Source: 188UL27-1 sp038526275
GTDB taxonomy: Bacteria; Pseudomonadota; Alphaproteobacteria; Rhodobacterales; Rhodobacteraceae
Direction: 5' to 3'
Assembly (NCBI GenBank): GCA_038526275.1
Contig: JBCBGY010000003.1
Location: 1-64,000, forward strand
DNA length: 64,000 nt
A program made the position numbers and the translations under genes. Position 1 is the first letter of the stretch, and each line of letters opens with the position of its first letter. Under the pieces are notes generated by a model. It was not told the DNA's origin. It saw only the letters and a program-made list of their open reading frames with translations, and searched no databases. Below, one piece after another: positions 16,739 through 25,254 of the stretch.

Positions 16739-18958
16739 TCAAGGTTGCAGTCCGACGGCTTCCTCCGCTGCCTGCGCCAGGAATGTTGTCAACTGTCGTG
16801 GATCAATCGGTTTGTTCAAAAGCGGCACATCCGCCATCTGACATTCTTGCCGCAAAAGCGACGACCGGTTCGCCGACACAATTGCCGCAGGAAGGCCAGG
16901 ATGGCGGTCTTGCAGAATTTTCAAGAGCTGAACGCCTGTCAAATCGCCGTCCAAGTGGTGATCAATCAGCAAAGCATCCGGGCAAATCTGAATATCTTCC
17001 AGAAGCTCCAGGGCGCTTTCCCCATCATCGACGTCCAGAACACTAACGCCCCAGCGCTCCATCAAAAGACCCAGTGCACGGCGAAATTCCAGATCATTAT
17101 CGACAAGTAGAACAATCAGTCCTGTTTGTTCCAAGATGCCTTCGCCCGATCGTGGAGCCTCGACAGTCGGTTGTTCGCGGGTTTGGTTGGCGCGAGGCAA
17201 GCTGACGAAAAACCCGCTGCCTTTGCCTATTTCAGACCACAGCCCCAGCGGATGGCCGAGACGGGCACAGGCTCGTTCCACAATAGCAAGTCCAAGTCCC
17301 ATACCTTCAGATGCGCTGGCGCGGGCATTCAGTCTGGAAAATTCCTGGAAAATTACGTCCTGATCCGCTTCTGCGATGCCCGGCCCTGTATCCCAGACCT
17401 CGACCCGAAGCGTATGCGCCTTCTGGCGGACACCGACCAGAACGCGACCCTGATCCGTATAGCGAATTGCATTGGATATCAGGTTGCGCAGGATCCGCCG
17501 AAGAAAGGCTGCGTCCGTTTCGACGATGCCGGAACAACTCACGATCCTGAAATCCAGTCCTTTGGCCCGGGCCAAGGGTTCCATCTCAGACTGCAGCGGG
17601 GTCAAAACGTCCATCAAAGGCACGGGCGCCACGTCGAAAGAGGCCTTTCCCGCTTCGAGCCGGGAGATATCCAGCAGGGCATCAATGATCTGTTCAACAG
17701 AAGCGAGCGCGCTTTCCGCCTTGAAAATGATCTCCCGGTCGAGTTCTGACCGCGTAGGTCCGTTCAGAGCTGATACATAGAGCTTGGCCGCCGAAAGGGG
17801 TTGCAGCAAGTCGTGGCTGGCCGCAGCGACGAAGCGCGATTTGGAGGCATTTGCCCGTTCTGCTGCCGCGAGGGCGTCCTCCAGGTCCAGGGTCCGGTCA
17901 AGCACCCGCTGTTCCAACAGTTCATTGGCCTCGAACAACGCTCGGGCGGCCGCCCGTTCGGAGGTAACATCGGTGAAACTGATCACAAATCCATGTTCGG
18001 GCATTTCCTGGCAGAAGACGGATAAAGTAAGACTGTCGCCACGCCGTATTTCGAAGCTGAGCGGGGGTCGATCAGACTGCCGGTTGACCCACGCCAACAA
18101 ATCAGACCGGCTTACCCCATGTTCGAATTGTATATCCTGGGGCAGGCGATCCAGGATCTGCGAAAAGCCTGCACCGACCTGAAAACGTCTGGCCGGCAAA
18201 GACAGCAAATTGCTGACCCGTCGGTTCCATCCGGCCAGACGCGCATGGCGATCAAAAATGCAAACGCCCTGGTTGAGATGATCGAGCGTTGCCCGCACCA
18301 TGCGTGCCTGGCGATCGATCAGTCTGCTCCGTTCCTGCCGCTCGACCCGCATAATGTCGGTGATATCGGTCTGAAGGATCACGGTACCGCCATTGCCGGT
18401 CCGGTGTTCGCTGACTTGCAGCCACCGATCCTGGGTCAGACGGACGTTGAACATGACACTCTTATCTCTGTGTCGCCGCAGACGCTTTTCGGCCCAGTCC
18501 GAGGGGCGCTGATCGACGGGCAAGGCGAGAAATCGGCTCTGGCTGACCTTCGCCACATAATCGGTGAAGGCCAGTCCGGGTTGCAGGTCCTGCGTGACGT
18601 CCCGCATATGCTGGCAGAACCGGCTATTGGACAGAACCAGCGTGTCTTGCGGACTAAAGAGTGCGAACCCTTCGCTGATCGTTTCGATCGCATCGGTGAG
18701 ATCGGCCCGGGCCCGTTCTGTTGCGGCATTGGCCTCGGCCAATTGCGAATTGCTCTGGTGCAGCAGGTCGAGCGTATGTTCCAGATCCTGAGTTCGCGCG
18801 CGGACCTCTTCTTCCAACGCGGCTGCGCGTTCAAACTGAACGTAGGCCAACCCCGACCGATCTGTGTCCTGTTCGACCCTGCGCATCAAAGCGGCGCTGA
18901 TTTGCAGAAGCTTCTCGTTCTGACGCTCAAGACTGTCGTCGGGGTTCAGAATCGACAT
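16739..18958 (-). CDS. Hybrid PAS-domain sensor histidine kinase (NahK-like)
   Basis: This kinase of 739 residues has an N-terminal coiled coil (about 5-90), two PAS-like regions (about 90-210 and 225-335), a second coiled coil, a DHp domain with the phospho-acceptor in AAASHDLLQPL (His382), an ATPase domain (NLISNAIRYT, DTGPGI, GMGLGLAIV) and a C-terminal receiver with Asp666 in LLIDHHLDG. No membrane segment is present, so it is cytosolic. The DLLQPLSAAKLY box is the form seen in Pseudomonas NahK/ErcS'-type kinases. The ATG at 18958 shares a base with the stop of the FIST gene; a TTG one codon earlier is also possible. It is the last gene of a response regulator-FIST-kinase operon. Confidence 0.87.
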   Translation of the reverse strand: MSILNPDDSLERQNEKLLQISAALMRRVEQDTDRSGLAYVQFERAAALEEEVRARTQDLEHTLDLLHQSNSQLAEANAATERARADLTDAIETISEGFALFSPQDTLVLSNSRFCQHMRDVTQDLQPGLAFTDYVAKVSQSRFLALPVDQRPSDWAEKRLRRHRDKSVMFNVRLTQDRWLQVSEHRTGNGGTVILQTDITDIMRVERQERSRLIDRQARMVRATLDHLNQGVCIFDRHARLAGWNRRVSNLLSLPARRFQVGAGFSQILDRLPQDIQFEHGVSRSDLLAWVNRQSDRPPLSFEIRRGDSLTLSVFCQEMPEHGFVISFTDVTSERAAARALFEANELLEQRVLDRTLDLEDALAAAERANASKSRFVAAASHDLLQPLSAAKLYVSALNGPTRSELDREIIFKAESALASVEQIIDALLDISRLEAGKASFDVAPVPLMDVLTPLQSEMEPLARAKGLDFRIVSCSGIVETDAAFLRRILRNLISNAIRYTDQGRVLVGVRQKAHTLRVEVWDTGPGIAEADQDVIFQEFSRLNARASASEGMGLGLAIVERACARLGHPLGLWSEIGKGSGFFVSLPRANQTREQPTVEAPRSGEGILEQTGLIVLLVDNDLEFRRALGLLMERWGVSVLDVDDGESALELLEDIQICPDALLIDHHLDGDLTGVQLLKILQDRHPGLPAAIVSANRSSLLRQECQMADVPLLNKPIDPRQLTTFLAQAAEEAVGLQP

Positions 18959-20133
18959 CAAGGCACACCGTCCAGCGGTGGATAGATCGCCACGCCCGTC
19001 ATGGTCTGGTTGACATGCATGCTTCGGAACTGTTCGCCATAGGTCGAAAAACCGATCACACGGTTGTCCGCGAGAATGCCCGAAATCCTCGGACTGATCC
19101 GGCGTTGATCCGCTTCGACCCGACGCAGAATGCAGTCGCAGGCCAGAATCAGGGAAGGTGCATGGGGTTGGCGCAGGCGGGTAAATTCCCGTTCCAAATG
19201 CCGGTCCATCTCGGTCTGCCGGGCAAGGGACAGCACTGCGCCTTCATCGATTGCGGCCAGAAACACCAATTCGTTTTTGTCGGTCGCCCGTTGGATGGAT
19301 CGGACATGGTGGCGCTCGCCCACGCGGACGACGATAGGATGCGCGGCCAAGGTGCTCTGGTCGAGTTGATCAGGATCGATACCAAGGATGCGGGCATATT
19401 CCTCGGCTGCGGGCTCGGCGTTGATTTCCATGACAATCCGGCCCTGTGGAGCGGCCTTTGTCACCACCATCCGCTGATCAGTGGGGATAAGGTGATCCAA
19501 ACTGAAAACTCGAACGGGGCAACTGGTGCGGATGATGGTCAACAGGGCAGCATCCTGCATCACCTTTTCGCCATGGGCCAGAAAGGTCGCGCAGTAGCGG
19601 TTTCCGTCGCCTGCTGACCCGCCGAATAGCGGAACGGAACCAAGGCCAGAAGCTAACATGGCGGTCAACTCGTCTTCCCGCATCGACAAACCGTCGATCA
19701 GGAGGAAAGCGAATTCGTTTTCCAGATGTGCGGCTTCGCGCGCCAACTGGCGGCGGGCCTTGATCACGCGCTCGATCTGTGACTGCGGATCCAGATTTGA
19801 TAACGGGGCAAGCTCCAGCGTGGTGGAGGCAAAACTCTGGCGGGGAAAGGCCGCGGCGACCACATGACCGTCAGCATAGCCGCCCGAGCCTATTTCCCCA
19901 GCTGTGGTACAGGCCACAACAGTCGCGCCGGCAAAGGCCTGGGACGCGTCCCGGGCAATATGATCAAAGTCCGCCAGGGGGCTGACGAAGAGACAGACCA
20001 ATGAAAGGTCTGTGGATCCCAACCCGTCGCGTAAGTCCGGTATTCCGGTTTCCTTACAGACCTTTATTTCGGCCGTGCGCGGCTGAGTTCCTTTATGAGC
20101 CTCCCGGTCGGACGGAGAGCAACTTCCGTCCAC
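18958..20133 (-). CDS. FIST-domain sensory protein (NosP-like)
   Basis: The product of 391 residues contains FIST_N (about 40-240, with VVACTTAGEIGSGGY and PLFGGSAGDG) followed by FIST_C (about 250-385, ending in GFSTYGEQF). No membrane segment or catalytic motif is present. FIST proteins bind small ligands, and the NosP subgroup binds haem and senses nitric oxide while controlling a NahK-type kinase encoded beside it. That gene pairing is seen here, with the kinase start fused to this stop codon. The start is taken as GTG at 20133 because no suitable in-frame ATG exists upstream of the FIST domain. Haem binding is inferred from context only. Confidence 0.8.
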   Translation of the reverse strand: MDGSCSPSDREAHKGTQPRTAEIKVCKETGIPDLRDGLGSTDLSLVCLFVSPLADFDHIARDASQAFAGATVVACTTAGEIGSGGYADGHVVAAAFPRQSFASTTLELAPLSNLDPQSQIERVIKARRQLAREAAHLENEFAFLLIDGLSMREDELTAMLASGLGSVPLFGGSAGDGNRYCATFLAHGEKVMQDAALLTIIRTSCPVRVFSLDHLIPTDQRMVVTKAAPQGRIVMEINAEPAAEEYARILGIDPDQLDQSTLAAHPIVVRVGERHHVRSIQRATDKNELVFLAAIDEGAVLSLARQTEMDRHLEREFTRLRQPHAPSLILACDCILRRVEADQRRISPRISGILADNRVIGFSTYGEQFRSMHVNQTMTGVAIYPPLDGVP

Positions 20134-20137
20134 AGGT

Positions 20138-20182
20138 TAATCCCGTTCATTGTTTTATCTACAAATGATATGATCGGGATTA
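20138..20182 (-). promoter_or_regulatory. Intercistronic hairpin between response regulator and FIST gene
   Basis: TAATCCCG at 20138-20145 pairs perfectly with CGGGATTA at 20175-20182, which includes the response regulator stop codon. An inner TCATT/AATGA pairing (20147-20151 with 20064+100, that is 20164-20168) extends the stem. It lies just before the GTG of the FIST gene, so it could attenuate, process or gate translation of the downstream genes. Confidence 0.45.
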
Positions 20183-20863
20183 GGTATTTGGCAAGACGCT
20201 GCCAAAGTGAGCCTCTTGCGCGATCAACACAGCCTGGGTTCTGCTATGGACGCCGAGCTTGCGCATGATGGCCGTGACATGGGCTTTCACTGTGGTCTCG
20301 GCAATCGACAGATCATAAGCGATTTGTTTGTTTAGTTTACCTTCGCAGATCAGTTGTAAGATCCGTGACTGTTGGTTGGTAAGTGTCGACAAACGGGTCA
20401 TCGCATCGTCGCGGGCTTGCGCACCCGCCGAATCTGCGGCGACCTCAACGAAGCCTTCCGGCGTGTACGTCCCACCGTCCAGCACCAGATTAATGGCCTC
20501 ACCAAAAACATCGCGTTGGCTGTGTTTTGGCACAAATCCCGCAGCCCCGGCCCGAAGAGAGTGGCTGATCATGCGATTGTCCGCCATGGACGATACAACA
20601 ACAATCGGAATGCCGGGGGCCGCCGTTCGCAAACGGATCAGGCCATCAAGGCCGTTCACATCCGGCAGGTTCAGATCAAGAACAATCAGGTTTGGGCTTC
20701 CCGCCGTCTTGATCTTTTCAATCGCTGTTCCAAGGCGGTCGGCGGTATCGATCCTGCTGAAGGACGCAACCGACCTTAAGGTGAGCGTCAGCGCATCACA
20801 AAAAAGGGGATGGTCGTCGATGACGAGGGCGCGTTCGGTCGAAGGCTGTCGTGCAGGACCCAT
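20180..20863 (-). CDS. LuxR-family two-component response regulator
   Basis: The product of 227 residues has an N-terminal receiver (acidic pair in LVIDDHPLF, phospho-acceptor in IVLDLNLPD, about residue 60) and a C-terminal LuxR/NarL helix-turn-helix (LTNQQSRILQLICEGKLNKQIAYDLSIAETTVKAH is the family pattern, about 160-195). The ATG at 20863 was chosen because GGGAGAG lies directly before it; earlier in-frame ATGs at 20875 and 20932 overlap or precede this site. It is the first gene of the operon with the FIST protein and hybrid kinase, so it is the obvious output regulator of that pathway. Confidence 0.88.
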   Translation of the reverse strand: MGPARQPSTERALVIDDHPLFCDALTLTLRSVASFSRIDTADRLGTAIEKIKTAGSPNLIVLDLNLPDVNGLDGLIRLRTAAPGIPIVVVSSMADNRMISHSLRAGAAGFVPKHSQRDVFGEAINLVLDGGTYTPEGFVEVAADSAGAQARDDAMTRLSTLTNQQSRILQLICEGKLNKQIAYDLSIAETTVKAHVTAIMRKLGVHSRTQAVLIAQEAHFGSVLPNT

Positions 20864-21309
20864 AATCTCTCCCATATAGGATGATCGTAGCCTTTGGATC
20901 ATCGGATCGTCACTAGCCAATTGGTAGAACATTTTCCCGCCTTAGCGCCGAAGGCAGGGAGGAGTGGAAGAAATAAGCGCGACAAAATGCTACCATCAAC
21001 AGGCTGCTTGGTCCCGAGAGATCCGTTCAAATATCTGAAAAATGTTGAGCTTCATCATCAAAGGAACGCCCTTAATCCGCGGCTATTGCCAATCAAATGC
21101 ATGAAAGAAACCGCGAGTCGGTTGACGTCGCTGTCCCCGGCCATAGTGTGCACGAACTTGCGGCGTGCTGGCGGATTGAAGAAACGAAATAAATCCGATG
21201 GTATTGCCGTTCGTTAATGCGACCAAAGTGAACGGGGTGAAGATACGCCCGTGTGTGCGGTTCATGGTCTCGGTCGAGGTATGACACGACATCAGAGAGG
21301 AATAAGACC
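20864..21309. other. Divergent intergenic region between regulator operon and cox operon
   Basis: I see no convincing gene in these 446 bases. They must hold the promoters of both divergent operons. A TTGACG at 21122-21127 is the best -35-like hexamer on the plus strand, but no well-spaced -10 follows, so no promoter is claimed. No FNR-type TTGAT-N4-ATCAA box is visible. Confidence 0.5.
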
Positions 21310-21828
21310 ATGAAAATGAGTGCAGAGCGTGAAATCAAAGCGCCGCCCGCGGATGTGTGGGCCGCTTTGCTGGATGCGGAAGTCCTAAAGGCCTGTGTGC
21401 CAGGCTGCCAGGAAATGACCGGTTCGCCCGACGAAGGTTTTGAAGCCGTCGTTGTACAGAAAGTCGGCCCCGTGAAGGCCACGTTCAAAGGCGGCGTGAC
21501 CCTTTCCGACATCATAGAGACGGAAAGCGTTACGATCACGGGCGAAGGCAAAGGCGGCGCGGCTGGCTTCGCCAAAGGTGGGGCGAGCGTAAAGCTGGCG
21601 CCAAGCGAGACAGGTACTTTGCTCAGCTATGATGTAGAGGCGAAGGTCGGTGGCAAACTGGCCCAACTGGGCAGTCGGATCATTGACGGATTTGCCAAAC
21701 GAATGGCCGATCAGTTTTTCGAACGGTTTCAAGCTGCCGTGGAAGGACCGGAAGAAGAATCAGTCGGAGCCGAAGAAGGTACGCCAGAGGGCAAAAAGAA
21801 GGGTTGGCTGAAACGACTTGTGAGTTAA
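21310..21828 (+). CDS. coxG: CoxG-like SRPBCC protein of the CO dehydrogenase cluster
   Basis: This START/SRPBCC-fold protein of 172 residues is associated with assembly or membrane recruitment of molybdenum CO-dehydrogenase-type enzymes. The core (EIKAPPADVWAALLDAEVLKACVPGCQEM) is the CoxG signature, followed by a C-terminal linker rich in Glu/Gly and a basic-hydrophobic tip (KKKGWLKRLVS) suited to membrane contact. The ATG at 21310 follows GAGAGGAA; a longer upstream reading is not needed. It is the first gene of the cox operon, 41 bp before coxS. Confidence 0.87.
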   Translation: MKMSAEREIKAPPADVWAALLDAEVLKACVPGCQEMTGSPDEGFEAVVVQKVGPVKATFKGGVTLSDIIETESVTITGEGKGGAAGFAKGGASVKLAPSETGTLLSYDVEAKVGGKLAQLGSRIIDGFAKRMADQFFERFQAAVEGPEEESVGAEEGTPEGKKKGWLKRLVS

Positions 21829-21869
21829 AGTCCATCCAACAATTGAAGATGACGGGGAGGACTTAAAGC

Positions 21870-22355
21870 ATGACGTCAGTCACAATGACCGTGAACGGCA
21901 AGCCCGTAAGCGGTGACGTCGAAGGGCGGACCCTGCTTGTGCAGTTTCTGCGTGAAGACCAGAAATTGACAGGCACCCATGTGGGCTGCGACACCAGCCA
22001 GTGCGGTGCCTGCCAGGTTCATGTGAACGGCAAGGCCGTAAAATCCTGCACGATGCTCGCGCTTGAAGCGGACGGTGCCGAGGTGACGACCATCGAAGGC
22101 ATGGCCAATGCCGATGGGTCGCTCTCTGTCATTCAACAAGCCTTTCAAGATCACCATGGCCTGCAATGCGGTTTCTGCACGCCGGGCATGGTGATGACCG
22201 CAGCGGCGCTACTGAAAGAAAACCCGAAGCCGACAGAGGCCGACATACGGCACTATCTGGAAGGCAACATCTGTCGCTGCACTGGATATCACAACATTGT
22301 CAAAGCCATATTGGCTGCGAGCGGACAGGACGTAGCACAAATCGCAGCGGAATAG
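21870..22355 (+). CDS. coxS: CO-dehydrogenase-type small subunit, two [2Fe-2S] clusters
   Basis: This is the iron-sulfur subunit of a xanthine-oxidase-family molybdenum hydroxylase. A plant-type ferredoxin cluster is bound by Cys40, Cys45, Cys48 and Cys60 (GCDTSQCGAC). A second cluster in the four-helix domain is bound by Cys100, Cys103, Cys135 and Cys137 (QCGFCTPGM and NICRCTGY). It passes electrons from the molybdenum subunit to the FAD subunit. The length of 161 residues is typical. GGGGAGGA precedes the ATG. A MAPEG gene separates it from coxL. Confidence 0.93.
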   Translation: MTSVTMTVNGKPVSGDVEGRTLLVQFLREDQKLTGTHVGCDTSQCGACQVHVNGKAVKSCTMLALEADGAEVTTIEGMANADGSLSVIQQAFQDHHGLQCGFCTPGMVMTAAALLKENPKPTEADIRHYLEGNICRCTGYHNIVKAILAASGQDVAQIAAE

Positions 22356-22364
22356 GGCTGCCGC

Positions 22365-22763
22365 ATGAGCCCGGAAATCACATGGATGGCTGCATCGGCT
22401 ATCCTGACCGCCTTAATGTTTGTGCCCTACATTTTGGCCTACATCACGGAGGTGGGCCTGGTCGCTGCTTTGACGCAGCGGGTTGGTGACGATGTGGGCC
22501 AAGCCGCCTGGGTCCAAAGGGCCCAGTGGGCGCATCGAAACATGATCGAAAACATGGTTGTGTTTGGTCCATTGGCGGTGGCGGTCAGCGTCGTGGGTGT
22601 GAGTTCGGCTTGGACAATCGGGGCGGCTGCGGCTTTCTTTTGGCTGCGATTGGCCCACTATGTGATGTACTGCTTTGGAATTCCGGTCATTCGAACGCTG
22701 CTCTTTGCGGGCGGTGTCCTGTGCCAAATCATTCTGGCCATCGCGCTTTTGGCGGGGGGCTGA
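22365..22763 (+). CDS. MAPEG-family membrane protein
   Basis: The four-helix membrane protein of 132 residues resembles the MAPEG superfamily (membrane-associated proteins in eicosanoid and glutathione metabolism). The RAQWAHRNMIENMVVFGPLAV stretch (about residues 52-72) is the family's most conserved segment, with the helix 1 NVPY-like proline also present. Bacterial members of this type have no firmly known reaction. It lies nine bases after coxS and 60 bases before coxL on the same strand, so it is embedded in the cox operon. A ribosome site is barely visible, which suggests coupling to coxS translation. Confidence 0.82.
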   Translation: MSPEITWMAASAILTALMFVPYILAYITEVGLVAALTQRVGDDVGQAAWVQRAQWAHRNMIENMVVFGPLAVAVSVVGVSSAWTIGAAAAFFWLRLAHYVMYCFGIPVIRTLLFAGGVLCQIILAIALLAGG

Positions 22764-22823
22764 ACTTCAGAACAGACATGCGGATAGGTCGCAAACGGCC
22801 ACAGCATCTTAGGGAGGATCAAC

Positions 22824-25196
22824 ATGCCGAAGGATAATGGCATTGGCGCATCGACGAAGCGCCGCGAAGACGTTCGGTTCCTGACGGGTAAGGGACAATA
22901 TACAGACGACATCAACATTCACGGCCAGACCTATGCGTATTTTCTGCGGTCTGATGTGGCCCACGGAACGATCAATAGCCTAGGCACCGAGGCGGCATCC
23001 AAGATGCCCGGGGTACTGCAAATCCTGACATCGAAAGACTTTGAAGCTGTCGGCGGTCTGCCATGCGGTTGGCAAGTCACCGATCGGCATGGCCAACCGA
23101 TGCAAGAGCCCAAGCATCCGGTTCTGGCCGAAGGTAAGGTTCGCCATGTAGGCGATCCGATCGCCATGGTCGTGGCCGAAAGCCTGGAACAGGCACGCGA
23201 TGCCGCCGCCGCGATCGAGGTAGACATCACCGAGCTTGACGTCGTGATGGACATGAAGTCGGCCCTCGCCGATGGCGCAACCAAGGTGCATGACGACCTA
23301 AGCTCGAACCTTTGCTATGATTGGGGTTTCGTCGAAGAGAACCGAGAAGCCGTGGACGAGGCCATCAAAAATGCGGCCCATGTGACGACGCTGGAACTGG
23401 TGAACAACCGCCTTGTGGCCAACCCGATGGAACCGCGCGTGGCTGTCGGTGACTATAATGCCGCCACAGATGAACACACGCTCTACACGACCAGCCAGAA
23501 CCCCCACGTCATTCGCCTGTTGATGGGCGCTTTCGTTCTGGGCATCCCGGAGCACAAGCTGCGGGTCGTCGCGCCCGATGTGGGCGGCGGGTTCGGTACC
23601 AAGATCTACCATTATGCCGAAGAGGCCGCCTGCACGCTGGCCGCGAAGCTTTGTGGTCGTCCGGTCAAGTGGACGTCCAGCCGGTCAGAGGCGTTTGTGT
23701 CAGACGCCCATGGCCGCGATCACGTCACGAAAATCGAACTTGCCCTGGATGCGGATCACAAATTCACGGCGATCCGGACTGACACCTACGCCAATATGGG
23801 TGCCTATCTGTCGACCTTTGCACCGTCGATCCCGACCTGGCTGCATGGCACGCTGATGGCTGGTAACTATACAACGCCGCTGATCTACGTGAATGTGAAG
23901 GCTGTCTTTACCAACACAACGCCCGTTGACGCCTATCGCGGCGCGGGCCGGCCAGAGGCCACGTTCCAGTTGGAGCGGGTCATCGACAAGGCCGCGCGGG
24001 AACTGAACGTCGATCCTGCTGAATTGCGCCGGATCAACTTCATTAAGCCCGAACAGTTCCCCTACGCCACGCCGGTGGCCGTGGAATACGACACCGGCAA
24101 CTACCATGCGACGCTGGACAAAGCGCTCGACATGATTGACGCGTCCGGGTTCGAAGCGCGGGCCGCGGAGAGTAAGGCGAACGGCAAGTTGCGGGGCCTT
24201 GGCATTGCGCACTTCATCGAAGCATGCGGCATCGCGCCTTCCAACCTGGTGGGTCAGCTTGGCGCGCGGGCGGGCCTTTACGAAAGCGCCACCGTTCGTG
24301 TGAATGCGACAGGTTCGATCAGCGTACTGACTGGATCCCACAGCCATGGACAGGGTCACGAAACGACCTATCCTCAGGTGGTGGCCGAAATGCTGGGCAT
24401 TGATGAAGGCATGATCGATATTGTCCATGGCGATACGTCCAAAACCCCCATGGGTATGGGCACCTATGGCTCCCGCTCCATCGCGGTAGGCGGCTCGGCC
24501 ATGGTTCGGGCGACCGAGAAGATCATCAACAAGGCCAAGAAGATCGCTGCGCATTTGCTGGAAGCATCCGAGGCCGATATCGAACTCAAGGACGGCGCCT
24601 TCAGCGTGGCTGGCACGGACAAATCGGTTGCCTGGGGCGATGTGACTTTGGCCGCCTATGTGCCGCATAACTATCCGCTGGAAGACATTGAGCCCGGGCT
24701 CGAAGAGACGGCCTTCTATGATCCGTCAAACTTCACCTATCCTGCAGGCGCTTACCTGTGTGAGGTCGAGGTCGACCCAGATACGGGCAAAGTGGATGTG
24801 CTTGAATTCGTGGCGGCTGACGATTTTGGCAATGTCATCAACCCGATGATCGTTTACGGTCAGGTTCATGGCGGTGTGGCTCAAGGGATTGGCCAGGCCT
24901 TGCTGGAAAACTGCGCCTATGACGAAAACGGGCAACTCTTGTCCGGATCCTACATGGATTACACAATGCCGCGGGCCGACGACCTGCCGATGTTCAACGT
25001 GGATCATTCCTGCATCACGCCCTGCACTCACAATCCGCTGGGCGTGAAAGGGTGCGGTGAGGCAGGCGCGATCGGGTCGCCACCGGCCATCGTGAATGCT
25101 GTGATTGATGCGCTGCATCGCGCCGGTCACACGCACGTCACCCACATCGATATGCCGCTAACGCCATCTCGTGTTTGGGCGGCGATGAACGGTTAA
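22824..25196 (+). CDS. coxL: Form II CO-dehydrogenase-like large molybdenum subunit
   Basis: This is the molybdenum-cofactor subunit of a xanthine-oxidase-family hydroxylase, 790 residues long. The active-site loop reads AYRGAGR at residues 370-376, the form II signature; true form I CO dehydrogenases have AYRCSFR with the Cu-binding cysteine. The N-terminal RREDVRFLTGKGQYTDD block, the GGGFGTK motif (about 255) and the catalytic glutamate in KGCGEAGAIG near the C terminus are all intact. AGGGAGGA precedes the ATG. Form II enzymes are abundant in Roseobacters, and CO oxidation by them is doubtful; another aldehyde, purine or heterocycle may be the substrate. Confidence 0.9.
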   Translation: MPKDNGIGASTKRREDVRFLTGKGQYTDDINIHGQTYAYFLRSDVAHGTINSLGTEAASKMPGVLQILTSKDFEAVGGLPCGWQVTDRHGQPMQEPKHPVLAEGKVRHVGDPIAMVVAESLEQARDAAAAIEVDITELDVVMDMKSALADGATKVHDDLSSNLCYDWGFVEENREAVDEAIKNAAHVTTLELVNNRLVANPMEPRVAVGDYNAATDEHTLYTTSQNPHVIRLLMGAFVLGIPEHKLRVVAPDVGGGFGTKIYHYAEEAACTLAAKLCGRPVKWTSSRSEAFVSDAHGRDHVTKIELALDADHKFTAIRTDTYANMGAYLSTFAPSIPTWLHGTLMAGNYTTPLIYVNVKAVFTNTTPVDAYRGAGRPEATFQLERVIDKAARELNVDPAELRRINFIKPEQFPYATPVAVEYDTGNYHATLDKALDMIDASGFEARAAESKANGKLRGLGIAHFIEACGIAPSNLVGQLGARAGLYESATVRVNATGSISVLTGSHSHGQGHETTYPQVVAEMLGIDEGMIDIVHGDTSKTPMGMGTYGSRSIAVGGSAMVRATEKIINKAKKIAAHLLEASEADIELKDGAFSVAGTDKSVAWGDVTLAAYVPHNYPLEDIEPGLEETAFYDPSNFTYPAGAYLCEVEVDPDTGKVDVLEFVAADDFGNVINPMIVYGQVHGGVAQGIGQALLENCAYDENGQLLSGSYMDYTMPRADDLPMFNVDHSCITPCTHNPLGVKGCGEAGAIGSPPAIVNAVIDALHRAGHTHVTHIDMPLTPSRVWAAMNG

Positions 25197-25254
25197 GCAA
25201 CCATTAATCAGCCTGGTCCAAGGTCGGGGCAGGCTGAGACTCTTGGAGAATAAG

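Noticed and set aside
21122..21148. A cox promoter built on TTGACG
   Set aside because: No -10 hexamer at 16-18 bases follows; only weak matches at 14-16 bases.
20894..21217. A 107-codon frame in the divergent region before coxG
   Set aside because: Composition is not protein-like, there is no ribosome site, and it would occupy the promoter region of two operons.
22824..25196. Calling the large subunit a true CO dehydrogenase
   Set aside because: The active-site loop is AYRGAGR (form II), without the cysteine that binds copper in proven CO oxidisers.
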